From Frateuria_A sp049727805 (lineage in GTDB: Bacteria > Pseudomonadota > Gammaproteobacteria > Xanthomonadales > Rhodanobacteraceae), in the NCBI RefSeq assembly GCF_049727805.1, contig NZ_JBCNYA010000020.1:1-64000 (forward strand): DNA of 64,000 bases. Reading direction: 5' to 3'. The notes below the pieces were generated by a model that had not been told where the DNA came from, did not search any database, and saw only the letters and a list, made by a program, of their open reading frames with translations. The translations under genes and the position numbers were made by a program. Positions 34,455 through 42,443 of this stretch are shown in pieces. Each line of letters starts with the position of its first letter. The first letter of the stretch is position 1.

Positions 34455-35479
34455 GGATGCTCCGGAATGCCTTGGTTGAAACGCTGCAGGGGCAGGCCCA
34501 GCCATTCCAGCGCGGTGCCGTGGAACAGCCGCGCGCGGTCCGCATCGCCAAGCCCCAGGGCCTCGATGCCGCTGCCGGGCTCCTGCTCGCCCAGCGGGAA
34601 AGGATAGTCGGTGCCCAGCATCACGCGGTCGACGCCGGTCACATCCAGGAGATAGCGCAGCGCCCGCTCGTCGTGCACGCAGGAGTCGAAGTACAGGCGC
34701 TTCAGGTACTCGCGCGGATTGCGCGGGTTGTCGGTGGCGACCAGGTCCGGCCGCATGCGAAAGCCGTGTTCGATGCGCCCGATCGACCAGGGAAAGCTGC
34801 CGCCGCCGTGGGCCAGCATCACGCGCAGCTTCGGCAGCCGCTCCAGCACGCCGCCGAAGGCCAGGCAGCAGCCCGCGCGCGACTGCTCGGCCGGCATGCC
34901 GACCAGCCAGGGCATCCAGTACTTGGGCATGGTGTCGGTGCCCATCATGTCCCACGGATGCACCAGGACCGCCGCGCCCAGGTCCGCCGCCGCTTCGAAG
35001 AACGGGAACAGCTCCGGCGCGTCGAGGTTCCACTCGTTGCAGTGCGAGCCGATCTGCACACCGGACAGGCCCAATTCGTCGATGCAGCGTTCCAGCTCGC
35101 GTACGGCCAGCTCCGGCGCCTGCAGCGGCACGGTGCCGATGCCCGCGTAGTGGCGCGGGAAGTCGCGGCAGATCTGCGCCATGTGGTCGTTCAGGTGCCG
35201 GTGCAGCTCCAGCGCCTGGTAGCCGGGCGCCCAGTAGGAAAACAGCACCGGCACGGTGGAGATCACCTGCACGTCCACGCCGAAGCGGGCGTAATCGTCG
35301 GTGCGCGTCTGCGGATCGAACGCCGAATCCCACACTTCGCGGAAAAACTTGCCGTCCTTGTAGATGCGGTGGCGGCCGTCGGTATGCGTCATCACCGGGA
35401 AACGGTCGTTGCCGTACTTGGCGGCCAGGTTGGGCCAGTCGCGGGGCAGGATGTGCGCGTGGGTGTCGATCTTGAGCAT
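34451..35479 (-). CDS. 2-amino-3-carboxymuconate-6-semialdehyde decarboxylase (ACMSD)
   Basis: A 342-residue amidohydrolase-fold decarboxylase. The metal site is visible: H7 and H9 in DTHAHILP, a His in LVHPWDMMG, and the Asp in GTDYPFPLGE, with MLAHGGGSFPW between. The family decarboxylates ACMS, diverting the kynurenine pathway from quinolinate and NAD synthesis toward 2-aminomuconate and full oxidation. Its operon with kynU supports this substrate. It is first in the operon; divergent from the sigma factor gene. Confidence 0.88.
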   Translation of the reverse strand: MLKIDTHAHILPRDWPNLAAKYGNDRFPVMTHTDGRHRIYKDGKFFREVWDSAFDPQTRTDDYARFGVDVQVISTVPVLFSYWAPGYQALELHRHLNDHMAQICRDFPRHYAGIGTVPLQAPELAVRELERCIDELGLSGVQIGSHCNEWNLDAPELFPFFEAAADLGAAVLVHPWDMMGTDTMPKYWMPWLVGMPAEQSRAGCCLAFGGVLERLPKLRVMLAHGGGSFPWSIGRIEHGFRMRPDLVATDNPRNPREYLKRLYFDSCVHDERALRYLLDVTGVDRVMLGTDYPFPLGEQEPGSGIEALGLGDADRARLFHGTALEWLGLPLQRFNQGIPEHP

Positions 35480-35563
35480 GCGGCGAGTCTAGCAGGGCGA
35501 CCACGGCGCCCCCGTAGTGCGAAAACGGCACCTGCTTCCTGTCGCCGCCGAAGGCCTTTGGCC

Positions 35564-35569
35564 TATACT
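35564..35569 (+). promoter_or_regulatory. Putative -10 element upstream of the ECF sigma gene
   Basis: TATACT is the only good -10-like hexamer in the 172-base region between the divergent ACMSD and sigma genes. TTCCTG at 35536-35541 is a -35 match, but the 22-base spacing is too long. If used, it gives an untranslated leader of about 75 bases before the GTG at 35652. Confidence 0.35.
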
Positions 35570-35651
35570 TTTTCCAGCGGCCGAGCCTGGCCGCCGACCG
35601 GATCGGCGCAGCCGGGCCGGACCATTCGGGCGGGAAGGAACCACCAGGGCC

Positions 35652-36212
35652 GTGAACAACAGTGTCGATGTGACGCGACTGCTGCATTCGGCGCAGGCGG
35701 GCGATGCCGCTGCGCTGGAGGAAGCGCTGCGCCAGATGTACGCGGCGCTGCACCGGCTGGCCGGCGCGCAACTGCGCCGCAACACCAGCGAACGCACGCT
35801 CAGCGCCACTGCCCTGGTCAACGAGGCCTACCTGAAGGTCTTCGGCGGCAACTGCCCGCCGCAGTGGGAAAGCCGCGGCCACCTGCTCGGCGTCGCCGCG
35901 CGCGCCATGCGCGAGGTGCTGGTCGATTCGGCCCGTCGCCGACAGGCCGCCAAGCGGCCGCAGGATTGCGACCGTATCGAGCTGTCGGAGATCTCCGGTT
36001 CGCTGATGCCCGAGATCGACTACGTCGCCCTGCTCGATTCGCTGGATGCGCTGGAACAGCTCGATCCGCGCCAGGCCAGCATCGTCTCGATGCGCTTCTT
36101 CGTCGGCCTGAGCGCCGAACAGATCGCCGCCGCGCTGGGCATTTCCGCCACCACCGTGCAACGCGAGTGGCGGCTGGCGCGGGCGTGGCTCCAGCGAGAG
36201 CTGCAGGCCTGA
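35652..36212 (+). CDS. ECF sigma factor, ECF43-like (EcfK/EcfP type)
   Basis: The 186-residue sigma factor has region 2 (about 5-95) and region 4 (about 125-180, LDPRQASIVSMRFFVGLSAEQIAAALG, then a helix-turn-helix). Region 2.2, normally acidic (DAED-like), here reads SATALVNEAYLK with T53. I recall that such a change defines ECF43 factors, which need threonine phosphorylation by a Ser/Thr kinase: PknT-EcfP in Vibrio and PknS-EcfK in X. citri, where EcfK switches on a T6SS. No anti-sigma gene is beside it. GTG 35652 is chosen; upstream residues are intergenic-like. It directly precedes the T6SS genes. Confidence 0.82.
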   Translation: MNNSVDVTRLLHSAQAGDAAALEEALRQMYAALHRLAGAQLRRNTSERTLSATALVNEAYLKVFGGNCPPQWESRGHLLGVAARAMREVLVDSARRRQAAKRPQDCDRIELSEISGSLMPEIDYVALLDSLDALEQLDPRQASIVSMRFFVGLSAEQIAAALGISATTVQREWRLARAWLQRELQA

Positions 36213-36254
36213 ATCGCCGGGTCTCGCCCGGACAAAACCCCTGTGCTGATTTCG

Positions 36255-36461
36255 TGAACGCCAACTGAACGGCGCGTTCATGCACGTGGCCGATCCGTGA
36301 AGGACACCACGCACTAGAACAGTGGGAAGGCGTTCAGCCCGCCCTTTGCCACGCCAGTCCGACAGCCACCTGCATTGCGCGGAACCCACCGTTCCGCCGC
36401 GATCGTGCCGGCCGGATGCGCTGCAGGGACGTGCGCGCGCGCACCCAGGGCGTCGCGTTCA
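36255..36461. promoter_or_regulatory. Repeated TGAACGC/GCGTTCA motifs upstream of tssB
   Basis: The 283-base gap between the sigma gene and tssB holds TGAACGC at 36255-36261 and GCGTTCA at 36274-36280, 36330-36336 and 36455-36461, plus TGAACG at 36266-36271. The first two form an inverted repeat. A separate inverted repeat, GCGGAAC-ccacc-GTTCCGC, lies at 36379-36397. This is a likely regulatory region for the whole T6SS operon; the binding protein is unknown. Confidence 0.55.
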
Positions 36462-36495
36462 ACCGGAAGACCTCAAGTCCCAGGAGACAGCCGCA

Positions 36496-37002
36496 ATGGC
36501 CAAGCAAAGCAGTCAGAAGTTCATCGCGCGCAACCGTGCGCCGCGAGTGCAGATCGAGTACGACGTCGAGGTCTACGGCGCCCAGAAGAAGGTCCAGGTG
36601 CCGTTCGTGATGGGCGTGATGTCGGACCTGTCCGGCGCCAACAACGCCGAACTCCCCGCGATCGAAGACCGCAAGGCGCTGGAGATCGACGTCGACAACT
36701 TCGACAGTCGCCTTCAGTCGATGAAGCCGCGCGTTTCCTTCGCGGTGCCCAACACGCTGACCGGCGAGGGCAACCTGAGCGTGGACATCACCTTCGAGAG
36801 CATGGACGACTTCTCGCCCGCCGCGGTGGCGCGCAAGGTCGCCCCGGTCGCCAAGCTGCTGGAAGCGCGCACGCAGCTGGCCAACCTCAACACCTACATG
36901 GACGGCAAGGCCGGCGCGGAGAAGCTGATCGCCCAGGCGATCAACGATCCGGCCCTGCTGCAGTCGCTGGTTTCGGCCGCCAAGCCTTCCGACGCGGAGT
37001 AA
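36496..37002 (+). CDS. tssB: T6SS sheath small subunit TssB
   Basis: TssB (VipA) pairs with TssC to build the contractile sheath. The 168-residue protein has the typical core: RAPRVQIEYDVEVYGAQKKV near the N-terminus, FVMGVMSDLSG, and DFSPAAVARKVAPVAKLL. The ATG at 36496 follows an AGGAGA site. It is the first gene of the structural operon, 6 bases before tssC. Confidence 0.96.
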   Translation: MAKQSSQKFIARNRAPRVQIEYDVEVYGAQKKVQVPFVMGVMSDLSGANNAELPAIEDRKALEIDVDNFDSRLQSMKPRVSFAVPNTLTGEGNLSVDITFESMDDFSPAAVARKVAPVAKLLEARTQLANLNTYMDGKAGAEKLIAQAINDPALLQSLVSAAKPSDAE

Positions 37003-37008
37003 GCACAC

Positions 37009-38502
37009 ATGTCCACCGAAACCGTTGCCGAACGCGGGCAAGCCACCGAAACCATCGAAGCCGGCGATTTCGCCGCGCTGCTGAGCAAGGAATTCAAGCC
37101 CAAGAGCGACCGCGCCAAGGAAGAGGTCGAATCGGCCGTCCGCACGCTGGCCGAGCAGGTGCTGAGCAAGTCGGACATCGTTTCCGACGACGTCGCCCAG
37201 ACGATCAACGCCTACATCGCCGAGATCGACCGCAAGCTCAGCGAGCAGATCAACCAGATCATGCACCACGCCGACTTCCAGAAGCTGGAAAGCGCCTGGC
37301 GCGGCCTGCATCACCTGGTCAACAACACCGAGACCGACCAGCTCCTGAAGATCCGCGTCATGAACATCTCCAAGAAGGAGCTGGGCAAGACGCTCAAGCG
37401 CTACAAGGGCACCGCCTGGGACCAGAGCCCGATCTTCAAGAAGATGTACGAAGAGGAATACGGCCAGCTCGGTGGCGAGCCGTACGGCTGCCTGGTCGGC
37501 GACTACTACTTCGACCACAGCCCGCCGGACGTCGAGCTGCTGGGCGGCATCGCCCAGGTGGCCGCCGCCGCGCATGCCCCGTTCCTCGCTGCGGCCAACT
37601 CCAGCCTGATGGGCATGGAGAGCTGGAACGAGCTGTCCAACCCGCGCGACCTGGCCAAGATCTTCTCCACGCCCGACTACGCCGCGTGGCGCTCGCTGCG
37701 CGAATCCGACGACGCCAAGTACCTGGCGCTGGCGATGCCGCGCACGCTGGCCCGCCTGCCGTACGGCGCCGCTACCAACCCGGTGGAGGAGTTCGACTTC
37801 GAGGAAGACACCGGCGGTGCCGACTCGAACAAGTACACCTGGCAGAACGCCGCCTACGCGATGGCTGTGAACATCAACCGCTCGTTCAAGGCCTACGGCT
37901 GGTGCTCGCGGATCCGCGGCATCGAATCCGGTGGCGCGGTCGAGGGCCTGCCGGTGCACGCCTTCCCGACCGACGACGGCGGCGTGGACATGAAGTGCCC
38001 GACCGAGATCGCCATCACCGACCGCCGCTCGGCGGAGCTGGACAAGATGGGCCTGATGCCGCTGGTGCATCGGAAGAACTCGGACATGGCCGCCTTCATC
38101 AGCGCGCAGTCGCTGGCCAAGCCGGAGGAGTACGACGATCCGGACGCCACCGCCAACGCCGCATTGGGCTGCCGCCTGCCGTACATGTTCGCCTGCTGTC
38201 GCTTCGCGCACTACCTGAAGTGCATCGTGCGCGACAAGATCGGCTCCTTCAGCGACCGCGAGCAGATGCAGAACTGGTTGACCAACTGGGTCATGCAGTA
38301 CGTCGACGGCGACCCGGCCAACTCCAGCGAGGAGACCAAGGCGCGCAAGCCGCTGTCGGCCGCCGAAGTGGTGGTGGAAGAGGTCGAGGGAGCGCCTGGT
38401 TACTACACCTCCAAGTTCTTCCTCAAGCCGCACTACCAGCTCGAGGGCCTGACCGTATCGCTGCGGCTGGTCTCCAGGCTTCCCTCCGCGGCCAAGTCCT
38501 GA
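37009..38502 (+). CDS. tssC: T6SS sheath large subunit TssC
   Basis: TssC (VipB) forms the sheath with TssB and is disassembled by ClpV. The 497 residues include the family stretches DADFQKLESAWRGLHHLV-like (HHADFQKLESAWRGLHHLV), WNELSNPRDLAKIF, and the C-terminal region YQLEGLTVSLRLVSRLPS. Length is normal. A strong GC-rich hairpin lies just after the stop. Confidence 0.97.
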   Translation: MSTETVAERGQATETIEAGDFAALLSKEFKPKSDRAKEEVESAVRTLAEQVLSKSDIVSDDVAQTINAYIAEIDRKLSEQINQIMHHADFQKLESAWRGLHHLVNNTETDQLLKIRVMNISKKELGKTLKRYKGTAWDQSPIFKKMYEEEYGQLGGEPYGCLVGDYYFDHSPPDVELLGGIAQVAAAAHAPFLAAANSSLMGMESWNELSNPRDLAKIFSTPDYAAWRSLRESDDAKYLALAMPRTLARLPYGAATNPVEEFDFEEDTGGADSNKYTWQNAAYAMAVNINRSFKAYGWCSRIRGIESGGAVEGLPVHAFPTDDGGVDMKCPTEIAITDRRSAELDKMGLMPLVHRKNSDMAAFISAQSLAKPEEYDDPDATANAALGCRLPYMFACCRFAHYLKCIVRDKIGSFSDREQMQNWLTNWVMQYVDGDPANSSEETKARKPLSAAEVVVEEVEGAPGYYTSKFFLKPHYQLEGLTVSLRLVSRLPSAAKS

Positions 38503-38515
38503 CGAACGCGACCGG

Positions 38516-38542
38516 CCGGCGGCGCCCGCTTCGGGCCGCCGG
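38516..38542 (+). other. Intergenic hairpin between tssC and hcp
   Basis: CCGGCGGC (38516-38523) and GCCGCCGG (38535-38542) can pair, with an inner GCCCG-ctt-CGGGC stem. No T run follows, so it looks more like an mRNA-processing or stability element than a terminator. It may help set hcp output apart from the sheath genes. Confidence 0.55.
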
Positions 38543-38663
38543 TCGGGTCCGTGCGCCGAGGCGGGAACTGCATCAATACCTCAGCAAGAGGACGACCGGC
38601 CGCAGGACTTCCGTCCGGCCGGCGATATCGAACATCCAACACGAGACGTAGGGAGAAGGTTTC

Positions 38664-39167
38664 ATGGCATTCGACATGCACATCAAGTTCGGCGCCGGCA
38701 AGGTCAAGATCGAGGGCGCGTCCAACCACAAGAAGCACAAGGGCGAGGTGCCGATCCTTGCCTGGTCGTGGGGCGTCAGCAACAGCGGCGACCTGCACAC
38801 CGGCGCCGGTTCGGCCAGCGGCGGCAAGGCCAACGTGCAGGACATCTCGATCACCAAGTACGTCGACGGCTGCTCCAACGCGCTCATCGACGCGTGCTGC
38901 ACCGGCGGCCGCATGGATCAGGCCTGGCTCTACATCACCAACGCCACCGGCGAGCAGACCGACTTCCTCACCATCGAGCTCTCCGAGGGCGTGCTGGTGA
39001 CCTCCGTCTCCACCGGCGGCAGCGGTGGCGAGGACCGCCTGACCGAGAACATCACCCTGCACTTCGGCAAGTTCAAGTACTCGTTCCAGCCGCAGGACGA
39101 CAAGGGTGCTGCCAAGGGCGGTGCCAAGGAGTTCACCTTCGACATCCAGGGCGTGGCCAAGGCCTAA
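38664..39167 (+). CDS. hcp: T6SS tube protein Hcp (TssD)
   Basis: Hcp hexamers stack to form the inner tube and can carry small effectors in their lumen. The 167-residue protein shows the family start AFDMHIKFG, DISITKYVDGCSNALIDACCTG and the late NITLHFGKFKYSFQPQDD. It has a GGGAGAAGG site before ATG 38664 and a 161-base gap from tssC. Tse2-like toxins of the P. aeruginosa system travel with Hcp, which is relevant to the pair at 43.5 kb. Confidence 0.96.
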   Translation: MAFDMHIKFGAGKVKIEGASNHKKHKGEVPILAWSWGVSNSGDLHTGAGSASGGKANVQDISITKYVDGCSNALIDACCTGGRMDQAWLYITNATGEQTDFLTIELSEGVLVTSVSTGGSGGEDRLTENITLHFGKFKYSFQPQDDKGAAKGGAKEFTFDIQGVAKA

Positions 39168-39229
39168 GGCCTGCCAACCCGCCTGCAGCCCTCGTTCCAA
39201 CCCCACTGAAGACCGTCAGAGCCCAAGCC

Positions 39230-40042
39230 ATGACACCCGAGAACATGCTCAAGGAAGGACGGTTGGACGAGGCGCTGCAGGGGCTGACCTCGCAGGTGCG
39301 CAGCAACCCGGCAGACGCGCGCTGCCGGGTTTTCCTGTTCCAGTTGCTGGCGCTGCTCGGCCAGTGGGAGCGGGCGCAGACGCAACTGAAGGTCAGCGGC
39401 GAACTGGACGTGAACAATGCCCTGATGGCCGGTGCCTATGCGCAGGCCATCCGCGGCGAGCTGGCGCGCACCCATGTGCTCGCCGGCGAACGCATGCCCT
39501 CGGTGATCGGCGAGCCCGAACAGTGGGTGGCATTGCTGCTGCAGGCGCTCAGGCTCGATGCCCAAGGGCAGCACGCCCAGGCCGCGCCGCTGCGCGAGCA
39601 GGCGTTCGAGCAGGCCCCGGCGATCGCCGGCGAGATCAACGGCGAACCGTTCGAGTGGATCGCCGACGCGGACCCGCGCTTCGGTCCCTGCCTGGAAATG
39701 GTGGTCAATGGCGGTTACGCCTGGGTACCGTTCGCGCGCCTGAAGCAACTCGTCTTCGAGGCGCCGACCGACCTGCGCGACAAGATCTGGGCCCCGGTGC
39801 AGGTCACCTGGGTCAACGGCGGCCAGTCGGTAGGCTTCGTGCCGTGCCGCTATCCGGGCTCGGAGCATTCCTCCGATGCCGACGTGGTGCTCGGCCGCCG
39901 CACCGACTGGCATGACATCGACGGCGGCCTGTGCATGGGTTCGGGCCAGCGCATGCTGGCCACCGATGCCGGCGACTACCCGCTGCTGGACGTTCGCACG
40001 ATCCTGTTCCAGCAAGACGCGCTCCAGCACGACCCGGCCTGA
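39230..40042 (+). CDS. tagJ: T6SS accessory protein TagJ (ImpE family)
   Basis: TagJ (ImpE, SciE) is a TPR-like cytoplasmic protein that binds the sheath or ClpV and is found in HSI-I-type systems. The 270-residue protein begins with TPR-like helices (MLKEGRLDEALQGLTSQVRS) and ends in the ImpE domain with ERMPSVIGEPEQWVALL and DADVVLGRRTDWHDIDGG. ATG at 39230 is in a normal context. Confidence 0.88.
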   Translation: MTPENMLKEGRLDEALQGLTSQVRSNPADARCRVFLFQLLALLGQWERAQTQLKVSGELDVNNALMAGAYAQAIRGELARTHVLAGERMPSVIGEPEQWVALLLQALRLDAQGQHAQAAPLREQAFEQAPAIAGEINGEPFEWIADADPRFGPCLEMVVNGGYAWVPFARLKQLVFEAPTDLRDKIWAPVQVTWVNGGQSVGFVPCRYPGSEHSSDADVVLGRRTDWHDIDGGLCMGSGQRMLATDAGDYPLLDVRTILFQQDALQHDPA

Positions 40043-40051
40043 CGACGCGTC

Positions 40052-40555
40052 ATGGCCGAGCTGACCACCCAGGAACGGCTGCAGCCCTCGCTGCTGGACC
40101 GCCTGACCGACGAAGAACCGGGCAAGCAGGAAGAGAGCCGCGAAAGACGGGTGATCTCGGCCACGCGTCTGCGCGACTGCGTCGCGCGCGACATTTCCTG
40201 GCTGCTGAACTGCGTCAACCTCGGCAGCGGCGTCGAGCTGGAAGATTATCCCGAGGTCGCGCGTTCGGTGCTCAACTTCGGCATCCCGGACCTCACCGGC
40301 ATGGCGCTCGCCGGCGTCGACGCGGCCGTGCTGCAGCGCCAGCTGCGCGAGGCGTTGCTGGCCTTCGAGCCGCGACTGACCGGCAGCACCCTGCGCGTGG
40401 CCGTCAACACCGACGGCAAGCGGATGGATCAGCAGTCGCTGGTGTTCAACATCGAATCGGAAATGTGGGCACAGCCCATTCCGCTGAATCTCTACCTCAA
40501 GACCGAAGTCGACCTGGAAACCGGCCGCTTCAACGTCTCCGAAAGCCTGGGCTGA
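40052..40555 (+). CDS. tssE: T6SS baseplate wedge protein TssE (gp25-like)
   Basis: TssE is the gp25-like lysozyme-fold baseplate wedge subunit. The 167 residues have the gp25 core, RDISWLLNCVNLGSG, EDYPEVARSVLNFGIPDLTG and the C-terminal IESEMWAQPIPLNLYLKTEVD. It begins 9 bases after tagJ, and tssF begins 4 bases after it. Confidence 0.95.
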   Translation: MAELTTQERLQPSLLDRLTDEEPGKQEESRERRVISATRLRDCVARDISWLLNCVNLGSGVELEDYPEVARSVLNFGIPDLTGMALAGVDAAVLQRQLREALLAFEPRLTGSTLRVAVNTDGKRMDQQSLVFNIESEMWAQPIPLNLYLKTEVDLETGRFNVSESLG

Positions 40556-40559
40556 CGCC

Positions 40560-42443
40560 ATGGACCCGCGCCTGCTCCGCTACTACAACCGCGAACTGCA
40601 GCACGTCCGCGAGATGGGCGGCGAGTTCGCGCGCGAATATCCCAAGATCGCCGGGCGGCTGGGCCTGGAAGGCTTCGAATGCGCCGACCCGTACGTCGAG
40701 CGTCTGCTGGAAGGCTTCGCCTTTCTCGCCGCGCGCGTGCAGCTGAAGCTGGATGCGCAGCAACCGGTGTTCACCCAGCACCTGATGGAAATGGTCTACC
40801 CGCACTACCTCGCCCCGGTGCCCTCGATGGCGGTGGTGGAGATGGCGGCGGACCTGAAGGAGGCCGCGCTGGTCACCGGCCACACGGTGCCCCGCCATAC
40901 CGCGCTGCGCAGCCTGACCGGCCGCGACGAGCGCACCGCCTGCGAATACCGCACGGCGCACGACGTGACCCTGTGGCCGCTCAAGCTGGCCGAGGCGAAG
41001 TACTTCGACACTCCGGCGGCGATCGCCGCAGCAGGTGTGGCGATTCCCGCCGACCGCACGGTGCGCGCGGGCCTGCGCCTGAAGTTCGCCGTCACCGCCG
41101 GCGCGCAGGCCAGCGAGCTGGCGATGGACGAACTGCCGGTGTTCCTCGCCGGCGCTGACGAACTGCCCAAGCGGCTCTACGAACAATTGCTGGGCAACGC
41201 CGTCGGCGTGACGGTGCGCACCAAGGGTGCCGGCGGCATCGCCAGCACCTGGCTGGAGGCTTCCAGCATCCAGCCCAAGGGCTTCGCCGACGACGAGTCG
41301 ATGATCCCCTACAGCGGCCGCTCCTTCAGCGGCTACCGGTTGCTGCAGGAGTACTTCGCCTGTCCGGAGCGCTTCCTGTTCACCGTGTTCACCGGCCTGC
41401 GCCAGGCGCTCGCGCGCGCGCAGGGCAGCGAATTCGAGATCGTGGTGCTGTTCGACCGCAGCATCAGCCGGCTGCACAACGCGGTGGACGCGGGCAATTT
41501 CCGTCTGTTCTGCACGCCGGCCATCAACCTCTTCCCGCGCCGCGCCGACCGCATCCATCTGCAGCAGGGCAGGACGGAATACCACGTGTTGGCCGACCGC
41601 ACGCGGCCGATGGATTTCGAGATCCATTCGATCGGCCAGGTCGAGGGCTTCGGCGACAGCCAGGAGCCCGAGCAGCAGTTCCAGCCGTTCTACGGTTGCG
41701 ACGAGCGCACCTGGCAGGGCGGCCACGGCGCGTTCTACACGGTGCGCCGGGAGCCGCGCCAGTTGTCCGCGCGGCAGAAACTGCAGGGCGCCCGCTCGAG
41801 CTACGTCGGCAGCGAGTTGTTCATCGCGCTGGTCGACGCCAACGAGGCGCCGTACTCGAGCCGGCTGCGCCAGGTCGGCATGCAGTTGATGTGCACCAAC
41901 CGCGACCTGCCGCTGCAGATGCCGGTGGGCAAGGCGAATACCGACTTCACCCTGGACGTGGGTGCGCCGGTGGAGTCGGTGCGCTGCGTGGCCGGTCCGA
42001 CCAAGCCGCGGGCGCCGGTCGCCGGCGGCGAAACCGCCTGGCGGCTGGTCAGCCACCTGCAACTGAACTATGTCTCGTTGCTGGGCGAGGGCAACGCCGA
42101 CGGTGCCGCGGCACTGCGCGAGATGCTCACGCTCTACTGCGACGAGTTCGATTCCGGTGCGCGCCGGCAGATCGAGGGCATCAAGACGGTGTCCTCGCAG
42201 CCGATCGTGCGGCGCATTCCGGTGCCCGGTCCGATCAGCTTCGGCCGCGGGCTGGAAATCACCCTGACCTGCGACGACGGCGCCTTCGAAGGTACGGGCG
42301 CCTTCCTGCTCGGTTCGGTGATGCAGCATTTCTTCGCGCGCTACGTGTCGGTTAATTCGTTCACCGAAACCGTATTGCGCACCCTGGAACGCAACGAGGT
42401 GGCCCGATGGCCGGCACGGCTGGGTACGCGCCAGACGCTGTAG
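40560..42443 (+). CDS. tssF: T6SS baseplate protein TssF
   Basis: TssF (VasA) joins TssE, TssG and TssK in the baseplate wedge. The 627-residue protein starts with DPRLLRYYNRELQHVREMGGEFA, a family signature, and contains EYPKIAGRLGL-like (REYPKIAGRLGLEGFECADPYVERLL). The end overlaps tssG by 37 bases. Confidence 0.96.
   Translation: MDPRLLRYYNRELQHVREMGGEFAREYPKIAGRLGLEGFECADPYVERLLEGFAFLAARVQLKLDAQQPVFTQHLMEMVYPHYLAPVPSMAVVEMAADLKEAALVTGHTVPRHTALRSLTGRDERTACEYRTAHDVTLWPLKLAEAKYFDTPAAIAAAGVAIPADRTVRAGLRLKFAVTAGAQASELAMDELPVFLAGADELPKRLYEQLLGNAVGVTVRTKGAGGIASTWLEASSIQPKGFADDESMIPYSGRSFSGYRLLQEYFACPERFLFTVFTGLRQALARAQGSEFEIVVLFDRSISRLHNAVDAGNFRLFCTPAINLFPRRADRIHLQQGRTEYHVLADRTRPMDFEIHSIGQVEGFGDSQEPEQQFQPFYGCDERTWQGGHGAFYTVRREPRQLSARQKLQGARSSYVGSELFIALVDANEAPYSSRLRQVGMQLMCTNRDLPLQMPVGKANTDFTLDVGAPVESVRCVAGPTKPRAPVAGGETAWRLVSHLQLNYVSLLGEGNADGAAALREMLTLYCDEFDSGARRQIEGIKTVSSQPIVRRIPVPGPISFGRGLEITLTCDDGAFEGTGAFLLGSVMQHFFARYVSVNSFTETVLRTLERNEVARWPARLGTRQTL

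Noticed and set aside
36334..38433. Antisense frame of 699 codons over tssB-tssC
   Set aside because: A shadow: Val/Leu/Arg/His-rich with no recognisable domain; tssB and tssC are clear.
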